Source of the DNA: Arthrobacter sp. cf158
Lineage (GTDB): Bacteria > Actinomycetota > Actinomycetes > Actinomycetales > Micrococcaceae
Assembly (NCBI RefSeq): GCF_900106835.1
Contig: NZ_FNNR01000004.1
Span: 1 to 64,000 of the forward strand
Direction: 5' to 3'
DNA: 64,000 nucleotides
Positions 9,449-18,856 of the stretch are shown here, in pieces. The position numbers and the translations under genes are program-made. The stretch's first letter is position 1. Every line of letters starts with the position of its first letter. The notes beneath the pieces are model-generated. The model was not told the origin of the DNA and ran no database searches. It was given only the letters and a program-made list of their open reading frames with translations.

Positions 9449-10426
9449 ATGGAAGCCGAGGAAGCCTTGCGACGTCTAGGGGGCGCGGCTAGACGGCCGG
9501 CCATGACCAGGCTCGGCGTCACCGACGCAGCGTTGAGACGTGCCAGCCGTGGAGGAGTGCTCCAGCCCGCGCGGGGAGTGTATGCCTTAGCCTCGGCTGA
9601 TGCCGCCCACGTCGGGTTGGTTACTAACCGTCAGCTGCTCACGTGCATTAGTGCTGCCGGTTTCTACAACCTCTGGGTACTGGCGAGCAGCGATTCCGTG
9701 CATGTGTACCAGGCCCGTGGCGATGCCGGAGTCGCAGCAATTCAGCACCGAGGGTTGCTGTTGCCTGCCCACCCATACCGCCCGGTCGCGTCCCTGGCCG
9801 ATGTGCTGATACATGCTTTGCGCTGCCGGCCGTGGACGGAGGCCTTGGTGATGGTGGAATGCGCCGTGGGCAGGGGTGACATGACAGTGGACTTCCTGCT
9901 GAGGCGTCTGGAGGGCAAAAGGAACGGCAAAGCCCGGGCTGTCCTCGGGTGGGTGGACCGCGGAGCGGAATCGCTGTTGGAGACGTTGGCCAGAACGCAC
10001 TTCCGGCTGGCGGGGATCAGCGTGCAAACACAGTTCTATCTGGAGGGTGTGGGCTACGTGGATCTAATTCTGGAGGGCTGGTTGCTAGTGGAGCTTGATG
10101 GTCGTCACCACTCTGACTGGGCTCAGGTTAAAAGGGACCATCGCCGAGGGAATGTCTCAGCTGTGAAGGGCTACACAGTGCTCCGCTACTACTACGCCGA
10201 CGTAGTCCACAACCCTGAGGAGATGGTTCAGGAGGTCTTGGCGGTGCTGGCCCGGGGAAACCGCTCAAGACACCGTCACGCTGAGCAAGGTTTTGCCGGC
10301 TCTAGAGAGGTCCATCCCCAGGAATCCAAGGAACTCGGGTGGGAATCGGGCCAGAAAGTTGCGGGGCGTGACACGGTTGGGCCACGGGGCGGGGAAGAAA
10401 AAGTCAGAAGGTCAGCAGGGGAGTGA
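9449..10426 (+). CDS. DUF559/AbiEi-antitoxin-like domain protein
   Basis: About 325 residues. The N-terminus (GAARRPAMTRLGVTDAALRRASRGGVLQPARGVYAL) resembles the winged-helix domain of AbiEi-type antitoxin-like proteins. Residues ~200-280 (YVDLILEGWLLVELDGRHH, then RDHRRGNVSAVKGYTVLRYYYADV) match DUF559, a Vsr-like nuclease fold. Such proteins are frequent orphans in Arthrobacter genomes and no toxin partner lies beside it. ATG at 9449 is used; a GTG at 9413 is in frame and neither has a good ribosome site. The last ~60 residues are charged and low in complexity, and the stop codon lies 23 bp inside the 3' end of the opposite-strand gene. Confidence 0.7.
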   Translation: MEAEEALRRLGGAARRPAMTRLGVTDAALRRASRGGVLQPARGVYALASADAAHVGLVTNRQLLTCISAAGFYNLWVLASSDSVHVYQARGDAGVAAIQHRGLLLPAHPYRPVASLADVLIHALRCRPWTEALVMVECAVGRGDMTVDFLLRRLEGKRNGKARAVLGWVDRGAESLLETLARTHFRLAGISVQTQFYLEGVGYVDLILEGWLLVELDGRHHSDWAQVKRDHRRGNVSAVKGYTVLRYYYADVVHNPEEMVQEVLAVLARGNRSRHRHAEQGFAGSREVHPQESKELGWESGQKVAGRDTVGPRGGEEKVRRSAGE

Positions 10427-11435
10427 CGGTGACCGTGTCTTCGCCAACGTCCAGCTGAGTAGTGAAGCTGAAGTCATGCTCCACGCTGAGGTCGTTGCCC
10501 AGGCCGCTGAAGAGGTTGATCTCGCGGGCGGTCAGGCGGGCCTTGCCGTTCAGGGGTGCCACTACCCATTTGCCGCTGAAGGGCTCGATGGTGATTTTGG
10601 GGTACTCCGTGATTTCCCATTTGATGGTTCCGTCCACAACCCGGGCGTTGCTGACATGGTAGAACGGGCAATCCGGCTGGAGTCGCTGCTGCTCGGTGGC
10701 TTGGGCGGCACACGTGTCCAGGAATTCCCGGACCTTTCCAGCGACGGCCTCGTTCATGGATTTCGTGGAGCGCGTCTGCAGGTTGAGGGGCGCCTGGCCG
10801 GCGTCGCGCGTGGTCACCAAGGCAGACGTCGCGGGGGCCTCGAAGTAGGTGCCGTTGAGGCTCGCTTCATACTTGCCGGGGAAGAACACGGCGAAGGTGT
10901 TACGGCCGTTGGGCATGTTCACGGGCACACCGTTGAGCGTGGCCTCGCTGGCGTTGACCACAGTGACCTCGATGGTGGGCAGCGTGGTGGGCACGAACGC
11001 CCATTTCGCGAAGAACAGCCATTGGGTCCCGGTGCGCTCCATCAGGAACTCGGTGTGGAGCTTACTGCCGTCCAGCGTGTAGTCCACCGGCACGGCCATC
11101 CGGTTGCTGCCGCGTGCTTCGGGGTTTCCCACCTTGACGTCGGACATTTTGGAGGCGGCGGTTTGGAGGGCTGTTCCATCGAGCATGGCCGCGTTGGAAC
11201 TGGGTACTTTGGCGCGGAGGAGCCCCAACGCTTCCTCGCCTTCACCCTTCTGCAGGGCTTCCAAATACTCCTTGACGGGCTGCTGGGGACTGGCCACCGA
11301 GGAGCTCACCAAGTTGATGCAGACGATCGCCCCGGCGGCAGCAAGCATCAGACCGAGCAGCCATCCGGCTGCGGTCTTGACGAACGCTTGACTCAACTGC
11401 ACGCCCTTTACGTTACCTGCCGCGGCAGCAATCAC
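10404..11435 (-). CDS. membrane-anchored hypothetical protein with extracytoplasmic domain
   Basis: 343 residues. One hydrophobic segment near the N-terminus (AAGWLLGLMLAAAGAIVCINLVSS, residues ~22-45) is followed by an extracellular-type region with PVKEYLEALQKGEGEEALGLL, which resembles the start of stress-type lumenal domains, and a C-terminal beta-rich part. I do not recognise a named family. The domain order is similar to TcaA/YvbJ-like proteins (one TM helix, then repeated small domains), but there is no zinc ribbon at the N-terminus. Start GTG 11435 is uncertain; GTG 11402 is possible. It converges on the DUF559 gene with a 23-bp overlap. Confidence 0.7.
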   Translation of the reverse strand: MIAAAAGNVKGVQLSQAFVKTAAGWLLGLMLAAAGAIVCINLVSSSVASPQQPVKEYLEALQKGEGEEALGLLRAKVPSSNAAMLDGTALQTAASKMSDVKVGNPEARGSNRMAVPVDYTLDGSKLHTEFLMERTGTQWLFFAKWAFVPTTLPTIEVTVVNASEATLNGVPVNMPNGRNTFAVFFPGKYEASLNGTYFEAPATSALVTTRDAGQAPLNLQTRSTKSMNEAVAGKVREFLDTCAAQATEQQRLQPDCPFYHVSNARVVDGTIKWEITEYPKITIEPFSGKWVVAPLNGKARLTAREINLFSGLGNDLSVEHDFSFTTQLDVGEDTVTVTPLLTF

Positions 11436-11547
11436 TGTGCAGGAAGACCCCGGACTGACTTATATCCACCGTTTGGAGAAGGCCCGACGGCGGGTGGCAG
11501 CACGCGGTGCCACCACCCGGCGTCGTGGTTTCTGCAGAGAAACAGGA

Positions 11548-13266
11548 CTAACGGCGGCGCCGTGATGATGTGCCGAAGACTCCGCGCATGAGGTCGCGCC
11601 CAAGCTGCGTTCCCATGGATCGGACCATGCTCTTGAGTCCGCCGCCCAGCGCTCCACCGAGGGCACCGGCGATGTCACCGAACATGCCGTCCTGCTGCGG
11701 GGCCGGGGCAGGAGCCGGGGCCGGAGGAGCCGGGTAAGACTCCGGGATCGATGCGGGCCGCGAGCTGGGCCTTCCGAGGATTTCTTCCTCGATCCGGCGG
11801 GCTTCGGCATCGATGTCTGCCTGGGAAGAGCCTGACGAGGAGCCGGAGGAAGATCCCGGCGAAGAGGCGGGCGCCGGCGGCATCCCCGGCGCGGCTTCGC
11901 CCGTGGGGGCAGCGGCCTGGCCATTCAGTTTCTCGTAGGCGGAGACGTTGTCCACTGCCGTGCCGTATTTGGCCAGCAGGGAGGACGCGGCCACGGTGCT
12001 CCGGATCAGGTCATCGGTGCTGGGGCCCATGACGGATTCGGGCGCCCGGAGCCGGGTGAGGGCCACGGGAGTGGGAGCACCTTTCTCATTCATGACCGTG
12101 ATGACGGCTTCACCGATCCCGGCAGTGGTGAGCGTCTCTTCGAGGTCGTAATCGCTCACCGGGAAGGTGGACACCGTTGCCTTAAGTGCTTTGGCGTCCT
12201 CGGGGGTGAAGGCGCGCAGGGCATGCTGCACACGGTTGGCCAGCTGGCCGAGGACGTCGGCGGGAACGTCCTTGGGAGTCTGGGTGACAAAGAAAATACC
12301 CACGCCCTTGGAACGGATGAGCCGGACCGTTGTGGTGATGGCTCCGAGGAAGGCCTTGGAAGCGCCGTTGAAGAGCAGGTGTGCCTCGTCCAGGAAGAAG
12401 ACCAGCTTGGGCTTGTCCAGGTCGCCGGCTTCCGGGAGGTCCTCGAACAGGTCCGCCAACAGCCACATCAGGAACGTGGAGAACAACAGGGGCTTGGTCT
12501 GCAGCGTGGGGAGTTCAAGGCAGCTGATCACACCGCGGCCATCCGGGGCTGTACGGAGGAGCTCGGCGGTATCGAACTCGGGTTCCCCGAAGAACTTCTC
12601 CATCCCTTGGGCCTCAAGGGTCACCAGTTCACGGAGGATCACGCCGGCCGTGGCCTTGGACAACCCGCCGAGGTTGGCGAGTTCGGCCTTGCCTTCGTCC
12701 GAGGTGAGGAACTGGATGACAGCCCTCAAATCCTTAAGATCAATAAGCTCAAGGTTGTTCTGGTCCGCGAAATGGAAGATCAGCTGGAGGCTGGATTCCT
12801 GGGTGTCGTTGAGGTCCATGATGCGGGACAGCAGGATGGGCCCAAACGAGGTAATGGTGGCGCGGACCGGGATGCCGTTGCCATCCCCACCGAGCGAGAG
12901 GAACTCAACCGGAAAATTCTTCGCAGACCAGTCCTGCCCCAGCGCCGACGTGCGCGCCGTGAGTTTCTCACTGCCGGTGGCCGGGGTGGCCAGCCCTGAC
13001 AGATCACCCTTGATGTCCGCGAGGAAAACCGGAACACCCGCCGTCGAAAGCTGCTCGGCAATCATGTGCAGCGTGACCGTCTTGCCGGTACCCGTGGCTC
13101 CGGCCACCAGCCCGTGCCGGTTCATCATGGCGAGCGGAAGCCGGACCTGCGCTTCCTTGTGGATCCCGCCGTCTACGATCGCGGCGCCGAGTTCAATGGT
13201 GGCACCTTCCAGGGTGTACCCCTGCTGGATGGTAGCGAGCTTTTCGGCAGTGGTTTTGTTAGCCAT
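11548..13266 (-). CDS. HerA-like helicase/DUF853 ATPase
   Basis: 572 residues. Walker A is GATGTGKT in LVAGATGTGKTVTLHMIAEQL and Walker B is KLVFFLDEAHLLF; a sensor region follows (IFFVTQTPKDVPADVLGQLANRVQHALRAF). This is the DUF853/YjgR branch of the HerA-FtsK ATPases, whose physiological role is not established. The C-terminus carries a Pro/Ala/Ser-rich linker (~residues 460-540) and ends in RRRR. MANKTT at 13266 is taken as start, six bases inside the longer frame from 13272. It is the last gene of a three-gene operon; the upstream GNAT stop is only about 10 bp away. Confidence 0.88.
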   Translation of the reverse strand: MANKTTAEKLATIQQGYTLEGATIELGAAIVDGGIHKEAQVRLPLAMMNRHGLVAGATGTGKTVTLHMIAEQLSTAGVPVFLADIKGDLSGLATPATGSEKLTARTSALGQDWSAKNFPVEFLSLGGDGNGIPVRATITSFGPILLSRIMDLNDTQESSLQLIFHFADQNNLELIDLKDLRAVIQFLTSDEGKAELANLGGLSKATAGVILRELVTLEAQGMEKFFGEPEFDTAELLRTAPDGRGVISCLELPTLQTKPLLFSTFLMWLLADLFEDLPEAGDLDKPKLVFFLDEAHLLFNGASKAFLGAITTTVRLIRSKGVGIFFVTQTPKDVPADVLGQLANRVQHALRAFTPEDAKALKATVSTFPVSDYDLEETLTTAGIGEAVITVMNEKGAPTPVALTRLRAPESVMGPSTDDLIRSTVAASSLLAKYGTAVDNVSAYEKLNGQAAAPTGEAAPGMPPAPASSPGSSSGSSSGSSQADIDAEARRIEEEILGRPSSRPASIPESYPAPPAPAPAPAPQQDGMFGDIAGALGGALGGGLKSMVRSMGTQLGRDLMRGVFGTSSRRRR

Positions 13267-13275
13267 GCGCATAGC

Positions 13276-13794
13276 TTAGCTGTGCACGGCAAGATCCTTG
13301 CTGAACGCCAAATGCTTGATTTCCTCGGGGTCCGCGGCGAGGTCGAACAGCGCTTTGTACCCTGTGGCCAAATACAGGTTCTTGGCCTCCGGCTGGCGCG
13401 GACCGGTGGTCAGGTAGAGCTTCCGGTAGCCGCGGCGGCGCGCTTCGTTTTCAAGTTCCGTCAGGACCAGGCGTGCCAGTCCACGACGCCGATGGGCTGA
13501 GTGTGTCCAGATCCGCTTGAGCTCTGCTGTGTGCTCGGCGTAACGGCGGAAGGCCCCGCCGGCCACGGATTCGCCGTTTTCCTGAATGATGATCAACGCT
13601 CCATGCGGGGCAGCGAATTCTTCGGCGGGGTAGCGGTTCAGTTCCTCCGCGGCCCCTTCGCTGCTGAACAGGTCCCCGTAGCGGGTGTTGTATTCGACCG
13701 CGAGCTCGTCCAGGAGCGGACGAACGCGGGGATCGCGCATGGGCAGGCTGAGGACGGTAAGGCCCGACGTCGGCAGGGTTGGCGTTGTTGTCAT
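13276..13794 (-). CDS. GNAT family N-acetyltransferase
   Basis: 172 residues. The acetyl-CoA loop is HSAHRRRGLARLVLTELENEARRRG, followed by KLYLTTGPRQPEAKNLYLATGY, typical of single-domain GNATs. It starts one base after the stop of the FAD/NAD(P)-binding gene and ends ~10 bp before the HerA-like gene, so the three are co-transcribed. The operon is divergent from the ABC transporter-LLM operon. In Bacillus subtilis the ytmI and yxeK operons include GNATs that N-acetylate S-alkylcysteines before monooxygenase attack, so this enzyme is a plausible functional partner. That role is inference. Confidence 0.82.
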   Translation of the reverse strand: MTTTPTLPTSGLTVLSLPMRDPRVRPLLDELAVEYNTRYGDLFSSEGAAEELNRYPAEEFAAPHGALIIIQENGESVAGGAFRRYAEHTAELKRIWTHSAHRRRGLARLVLTELENEARRRGYRKLYLTTGPRQPEAKNLYLATGYKALFDLAADPEEIKHLAFSKDLAVHS

Positions 13795-13795
13795 G

Positions 13796-15733
13796 TCAGG
13801 CCTTTCGCAGGGCGCCGGTAAGTTCGCGGGTAGTGGTCAGGGTTTCCAGGATCCGGCGCGCCAGGGCGTCGTTCTCCCGGAACGGTGCTGCATTGGTGTT
13901 GGGCCGGGCAAAGGCCCCCGCACCCCAACCGGACGTCCACGGGCCCACCGCAAACAATCCGTTCTGTGGAGTACCAACAGGGGACAATACCTGGTGATTC
14001 CCGGAGACCAGGAGTTTCCCGGTGGAGTGCGCGCCTTCGGAGGTGAGCAGCCTCTGTTCGGTGCCCCATCCGGCGTCGTGCAGGTCAGCCAGGGCGGGGT
14101 TTGCGGAGCGTTCAACCGAAGCTGAAGGCAGCCGGGCCTCGATGTAGGCGGACGCGTCAACCACCACGGGCGACTGGAACGAACCGGCCACGAACCGGCC
14201 TACGGAATCATCGGCACGCACCCACATGCCAGGACCCAGGAACTTCAGGAGACCTGCCCGGTGCAGCGCGAGCATCTCGCGGAGGCGGTGAGACGGCGGA
14301 CCGGAGTCCACAAAGCTGAAGAAACCGTGCCACCAGCCGTGGATGGTCTGCTGGGAGCGGGCGTTGAGCCGTTCCTGGGGAACCAGCCGGCCCAAGTCCA
14401 TATAAACGAATAACAGCGCAGTGAAGAGGGCCAGGGTCTGGGAGTGGTCCGGGCTGGTGCGGAGGGTGAGGTCGTTCTGGATGTAGGCGGCCACTGAGCG
14501 CTGGACGGTGTGGTGGTCCGCAAAGGCGCAGCCGCTCAACGGGTGGTCCAGTTTCTCCAGGTCCAGGCGCAGTGCGGGATTGGGCACGGCGAAGTTGACC
14601 AGGTCTTCCCGGGCGGAGCTGTACCAATCAACGGCGTCGAAGTGGGCCTCGAAGCTGGTCCACGTTCCCAGGACGCGTTCCGGGTAACCCGTGAACAGCT
14701 CACGGTAGTACGCGTAGCCTGCGTCCTTGGCGATGAGCGGCCAGAGCTGGGTACGGAAATCGAGTTCCTGGTGCTCGGCCAGCAACGCCTCCACAGCCTC
14801 GGCGGTAAAGTACCGCGGGCGGGCAACCGGCTCGCCGCGCAAAGTGGAGGAGATCTTGGAGTGGTACGGCACACCGCGTCGTGACCCTGCCCAGACCGTG
14901 GGTTCGGCGCCGGAGGGGACATAGTCCAGTTCGCCGTCGGGCCGTTCCTCGAAGCGGCCACCGCGACCCTCGAACAGCAACACCAACAGGTCCACGAATG
15001 CCAGGCCCATGCCGGCGACGATCACGTCCTGGCCGGCTTTCACGCCCGAGTAGTCCACGTCCGTGGTGTACGACGGCGGCGCATGGAACCCACCGTGTTT
15101 GGCGGCGAAGTCACTGAGACGTACGGATTCCGGGTCCGGCTGCGAGTCGGTGTGGCCCAGGGCGTACACCACGACGTCGGCAACCACCTCGGCGCCGGAG
15201 GCCAACCGAACGCGGTGCGTACCGGCGTCGTGCCCGCAAGCGGCAGCGGCTGTGACGCCGATGGCCGTGTCACGGTGCACCGTCACCGTGACCTGGGGGC
15301 CGAGCGCGGCAACAGCCCGGCCGAAAAACCACTCGAGGTACTTGCTTTGGAGTTGCCGGGTGGGAAAGGACGCCGGAGTCAGGGAGCGCAGTTGTGCGAG
15401 CAGGTGCGGTTCCAGCGCAGGAACGTCCCTGATGGTGCCATCCAGCACGCCCGCTGCCCATGTTGAAAGACCCGGGCCGTCCACCGTGGGGCCATCGCAG
15501 GCCACGGAGTCGTCGGTGAACATGGTGACGTCAGCGGCCGTTGAGTTGAGCAGCAGGCCGGGGTCCTGGTCATAGCGCCAGATCCTCCCGGACCCTGGCT
15601 GGTGCGGCTCGATGACGTGGATGTGCAGCGGACCGTCAAACAGGTCAGCGCGGTTCGCGGCCAGCCGTTCGAGGACGCCGGCCGTGCGCGGGCCGCCGCC
15701 GATGAAGGCGAGGGCGGGTACTCGTGACGGCAT
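13796..15733 (-). CDS. FAD/NAD(P)-binding protein (NAD_binding_9 family)
   Basis: 645 residues. The Rossmann motif FIGGGPRTAGVLERLAA is near the N-terminus and a second dinucleotide-binding region appears around VDYSGVKAGQDVIVAGMGLAFVDLLVLLFEGRGG. The family (flavoprotein monooxygenase-like, pfam13454) is poorly characterised. ATG 15733 is chosen because AGGAG lies five bases upstream; the frame itself is open to 15829. It heads the leftward operon with the GNAT and HerA-like genes, and its start faces the ABC transporter operon across 288 bp, an arrangement consistent with co-regulation. Confidence 0.85.
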   Translation of the reverse strand: MPSRVPALAFIGGGPRTAGVLERLAANRADLFDGPLHIHVIEPHQPGSGRIWRYDQDPGLLLNSTAADVTMFTDDSVACDGPTVDGPGLSTWAAGVLDGTIRDVPALEPHLLAQLRSLTPASFPTRQLQSKYLEWFFGRAVAALGPQVTVTVHRDTAIGVTAAAACGHDAGTHRVRLASGAEVVADVVVYALGHTDSQPDPESVRLSDFAAKHGGFHAPPSYTTDVDYSGVKAGQDVIVAGMGLAFVDLLVLLFEGRGGRFEERPDGELDYVPSGAEPTVWAGSRRGVPYHSKISSTLRGEPVARPRYFTAEAVEALLAEHQELDFRTQLWPLIAKDAGYAYYRELFTGYPERVLGTWTSFEAHFDAVDWYSSAREDLVNFAVPNPALRLDLEKLDHPLSGCAFADHHTVQRSVAAYIQNDLTLRTSPDHSQTLALFTALLFVYMDLGRLVPQERLNARSQQTIHGWWHGFFSFVDSGPPSHRLREMLALHRAGLLKFLGPGMWVRADDSVGRFVAGSFQSPVVVDASAYIEARLPSASVERSANPALADLHDAGWGTEQRLLTSEGAHSTGKLLVSGNHQVLSPVGTPQNGLFAVGPWTSGWGAGAFARPNTNAAPFRENDALARRILETLTTTRELTGALRKA

Positions 15734-15946
15734 GGGATCTCCTGAAAAACAGTGGTTGGTGCAGTCCAATCTAGGGACGTCCGGGCGGGCGGGTCGAGGA
15801 GCGGGTAACCGCCGTTCACCACGCGTCACGGAACGTCAAGACCCGCAAAACCACGACTCATTTGACGCTTGATGAACGCAATTGTGACGCCGTGCGTAGC
15901 CCTGAGAAGTCCTGCTAAGCCGGGTGAAGAAGTGCAAATTGCTGCC

Positions 15947-15976
15947 TTGCTGGCGGGTTTGGCACGCCCATAGATT
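15947..15976 (+). promoter_or_regulatory. candidate promoter of the ABC transporter-LLM operon
   Basis: TTGCTG (15947-15952), an 18-bp spacer and TAGATT (15971-15976) form a reasonable sigma-70 promoter 46 bp before the permease start. It sits in the 288-bp divergent gap. No CGGCAACC-type riboswitch core is visible here. Confidence 0.5.
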
Positions 15977-16021
15977 GGCAGCCATCCGATAGACAACAAC
16001 CGAACTGAAATGAGGTGGCGC

Positions 16022-16987
16022 ATGAGTGCAATCGCACCGCCTGCCACGGCGGACACTGCACCGCCCACCCCGGACTACTCCGAGTACAAGCTGGTCCCGG
16101 CCCGCCACCCGTGGCGATGGGTGGGGACCGTACTGGTTGCTGCCGGCGTCGCTGCCATCGCATGGTCCCTGGTGACCAACCCGCGCTGGGAGTGGGGTGT
16201 GGTGGCCGAATGGTTCACAGCACAGTCGGTGGTCAACGGGCTCATCGAGACCCTTAAACTCACTGCCATTTCCGGTGTGCTGGGATTCGTGCTCGGTTTC
16301 ATCCTCGCGCTCATGCGGCTGTCCGCTTCACCGCTGCTGGTCTCGGTGTCCTGGACGTTCTCCTGGATCTTCCGCTCCACTCCGCTGCTGGTCCAGCTCC
16401 TGCTTTGGTACAACCTGGGCTACCTGTACGAGAAGATCAGCCTGGGAATCCCCTTTACGGACGTCCGCTTCTTCGAAGCACAGACCACCACGCTCATCAG
16501 CCAGTTCGCCGCAGCAGTCCTGGGCCTCACCCTGAACCAGGCGGCCTACTCTGCGGAGATCATCCGTGGTGGCATTCTCTCCGTGGACCAAGGCCAGCTT
16601 GAAGCGGCCTCCGCCTTGGGCATCCCGGCGTGGAAGCGCTCCACCAGGATTGTGCTGCCGCAAGCCATGCGCGCCATCCTGCCCAACGCCTTCAACGAGA
16701 TCATTGGCCTGGTCAAGGGAACGTCGATTGTTTACGTCCTGGCCTACTCCGAGCTCTTCTATACGGTCCAGGTCATCTACAACCGGACCCAGCAGGTACT
16801 GCCGCTGCTGCTCGTTGCCACGCTCTGGTACGTGGTGATCACCTCCGTGCTGAGCGTCTTCCAGTACTACATAGAACGCCACTTCTCCAAGGGTGCCCTG
16901 CGCACGCTGCCGCTCACGCCCTTGCAGAAGGCCCGCAAGTTCTTCGCCACCCATGTTGCTGCCTCTCCCACGAAGGACGCCCGATGA
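16022..16987 (+). CDS. amino acid-type ABC transporter permease
   Basis: 321 residues of the His/Glu/Gln/Arg-type (polar amino acid) permease family. Several membrane segments are visible, and the EAA loop reads LEAASALGIPAWKRSTRIVLPQAMRAILP. FRSTPLLVQLLLWYNLGYLYE is also typical. ATG 16022 is selected over ATG 16010 because GAGGTGG lies directly upstream of it. It is the first gene of a seven-gene operon, and its stop overlaps the ATPase start (ATGA). Only one permease is present, so it probably acts as a homodimer. The substrate is probably a sulfur-containing amino acid, inferred from the downstream monooxygenases. Confidence 0.93.
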   Translation: MSAIAPPATADTAPPTPDYSEYKLVPARHPWRWVGTVLVAAGVAAIAWSLVTNPRWEWGVVAEWFTAQSVVNGLIETLKLTAISGVLGFVLGFILALMRLSASPLLVSVSWTFSWIFRSTPLLVQLLLWYNLGYLYEKISLGIPFTDVRFFEAQTTTLISQFAAAVLGLTLNQAAYSAEIIRGGILSVDQGQLEAASALGIPAWKRSTRIVLPQAMRAILPNAFNEIIGLVKGTSIVYVLAYSELFYTVQVIYNRTQQVLPLLLVATLWYVVITSVLSVFQYYIERHFSKGALRTLPLTPLQKARKFFATHVAASPTKDAR

Positions 16988-17865
16988 GCATCATCGCTGC
17001 ACGCAAAGAATCCACGACGACGGCACAGGCTGACGCTGAAAACCAGACCGCCGCCTCGGTTACCTCGACTCCAGTGGCCCCTGCCACCCGTGGACAGGTG
17101 GACATCAGCAACGTCCGGAAGTCCTTCGGCGTCACGGAGGTCCTCAAGGGTGTGTCCTTGTCCGTCCAGCCAGGCGGAGTGGCTGTGATCGTGGGCCCTT
17201 CCGGCTCTGGTAAGTCCACCCTGCTGCGCACCATTAACCACCTGGAAAAGGTGGACGGTGGTTATATCACCATCGATGGCGAACTGGTGGGCTACGAGGT
17301 CCGCGGAAACAAGCTCCACGAACTGCGCGAGAAAGACATCCTCAAGCAGCGTACCCACATCGGCATGGTGTTCCAGAGCTTCAACCTCTTCCCGCACCTC
17401 ACCGCCCTGGAGAATGTCATCGAGGCGCCGATCGTGGCGCAGAAGCGATCCAAAGCCGAAGCCCGGAAGCGTGGACTGGAGCTCCTGGACCGTGTGGGCC
17501 TGAAGGACCGTGCCGACGCCTACCCACGCCAGCTCTCCGGCGGTCAGCAGCAGCGCGTTGCGATTGCCCGTGCACTGGCGCTTGATCCCAAAATTCTGCT
17601 CTTCGACGAGCCCACGTCCGCACTTGACCCGGAACTCGTCAACGAGGTACTGGACGTCATCCGGGAACTCGCAAAGTCCGGCACAACGCTGATCATTGTG
17701 ACCCACGAGATGGGCTTTGCCCGGGACGTCGCGGACACCGTGGTCTTTATGGACCAAGGCCAGATTGTCGAGGCCGGCACACCGCAGGACATCTTCGCCA
17801 ACCCACGCGAGGAACGCACCCGCAGCTTCTTCTCCAAAGTCATCGAACCAGCTTTCAACATCTAG
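16984..17865 (+). CDS. amino acid-type ABC transporter ATP-binding protein
   Basis: 293 residues. Walker A is GPSGSGKST, the Q-loop is MVFQSFNLFPH, the ABC signature is LSGGQQQR and Walker B is ILLFDEPTSALDPE, with the switch histidine in VTHEMGF. A ~35-residue Thr/Ala-rich N-terminal extension (MSIIAARKES to VAPATRG) precedes the canonical start of the domain at VDISNVRKSFG. The ATG overlaps the permease stop. It energises import with the neighbouring permease and binding protein. Confidence 0.95.
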   Translation: MSIIAARKESTTTAQADAENQTAASVTSTPVAPATRGQVDISNVRKSFGVTEVLKGVSLSVQPGGVAVIVGPSGSGKSTLLRTINHLEKVDGGYITIDGELVGYEVRGNKLHELREKDILKQRTHIGMVFQSFNLFPHLTALENVIEAPIVAQKRSKAEARKRGLELLDRVGLKDRADAYPRQLSGGQQQRVAIARALALDPKILLFDEPTSALDPELVNEVLDVIRELAKSGTTLIIVTHEMGFARDVADTVVFMDQGQIVEAGTPQDIFANPREERTRSFFSKVIEPAFNI

Positions 17866-17875
17866 GACACCCTCC

Positions 17876-18856
17876 ATGCTTCGCAAGACCAAAACCAGGT
17901 TCCTGGCACTCGCTGTACTCCCCGCCGTCGTGCTTCCTGCGTTGGCCGGGTGCTCCGATCCCGGGGCGTCGGCCGCCAAGCCGGAGTCTGAGGCCGCCAA
18001 GAACGGCGTCGTCTACAACACCTCTGTTGACCAGAACCGGATCCGTGGGGAGAAAGACGCTGCCGCAGCGGGGGCCGTTCCTGCGGCCATTGCCAAGGAC
18101 GGCAAGCTCACCGTCGCCACCACTGCAGGTTCCATTCCGCTGTCCTTCCACGCCACGGATGACAAGACACCAATTGGCGTTGAGGTGGACATCGCCCAGC
18201 TCGTGGCCGACAAGCTCGGATTGGAACTGGACCTGCAGGTAACGTCCTGGGAGAACTGGCCGCTGAAGACCCAGTCCGGCGACTTTGAGGCAGTGTTCTC
18301 CAACGTGGGCATCAACGCAGCGCGTGTGAAGCTGTTCGATTTCTCCACCTACCGTGCTGCGTACATGGGTTTCGAAGCGAAGAAGAGCGCCAGTTACGAC
18401 ATCAAGGGCTCGGACGACATTTCCGGTCTGAAGATCTCCGTAGGTTCCGGCACCAACCAGGAGAAGATCCTGCTGGCCTGGAACAAGGAGCTTGAGGACA
18501 AGGGCAAAGCACCGGCCACGCTGCAGTACTACTCCTCGGACGCCGATACCATTCTGGCTCTCTCCTCAGGCCGCACTGACCTGAACCTGGCACCGTACCC
18601 ATCGGTCACGTACCGGGAGAACACCCGCGATGACCTGAAGGTAGTGGGCAAGGTTAACGCCGGCTGGCCGGCCGAGACCCTGGTGGCCGCCACCACCCTC
18701 AAGGGCAACGGACTGGCCCCGGCCATCACCGATGCCTTGAACTCCACCATCAAGGACGGCTCCTACGGCAAGGTCCTGGAACGCTGGGGTCTTTCCGAGG
18801 AAGCCATCCCGGAGTCCAAGACCGTCACCGAGGCCACCTTCGGAGCAGGCAAATGA
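17876..18856 (+). CDS. ABC transporter substrate-binding lipoprotein
   Basis: 326 residues of the polar amino acid-binding family (SBP_bac_3). The signal peptide ends in a lipobox LPALAGC, so it is a lipoprotein. The mature part has VEVDIAQLVADKLGLELDL, FEAVFSNVGINAARVKLFDFSTY and VGSGTNQEKILLAWNKEL. It is clearly paralogous to the binding protein encoded at 30996-31979, with matching DGKLTV, EVDIA, FDF.TYR and VGSGTNQE blocks. ATG 17876 follows the ATPase stop by 10 bp, and the stop overlaps the next ATG. Confidence 0.94.
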   Translation: MLRKTKTRFLALAVLPAVVLPALAGCSDPGASAAKPESEAAKNGVVYNTSVDQNRIRGEKDAAAAGAVPAAIAKDGKLTVATTAGSIPLSFHATDDKTPIGVEVDIAQLVADKLGLELDLQVTSWENWPLKTQSGDFEAVFSNVGINAARVKLFDFSTYRAAYMGFEAKKSASYDIKGSDDISGLKISVGSGTNQEKILLAWNKELEDKGKAPATLQYYSSDADTILALSSGRTDLNLAPYPSVTYRENTRDDLKVVGKVNAGWPAETLVAATTLKGNGLAPAITDALNSTIKDGSYGKVLERWGLSEEAIPESKTVTEATFGAGK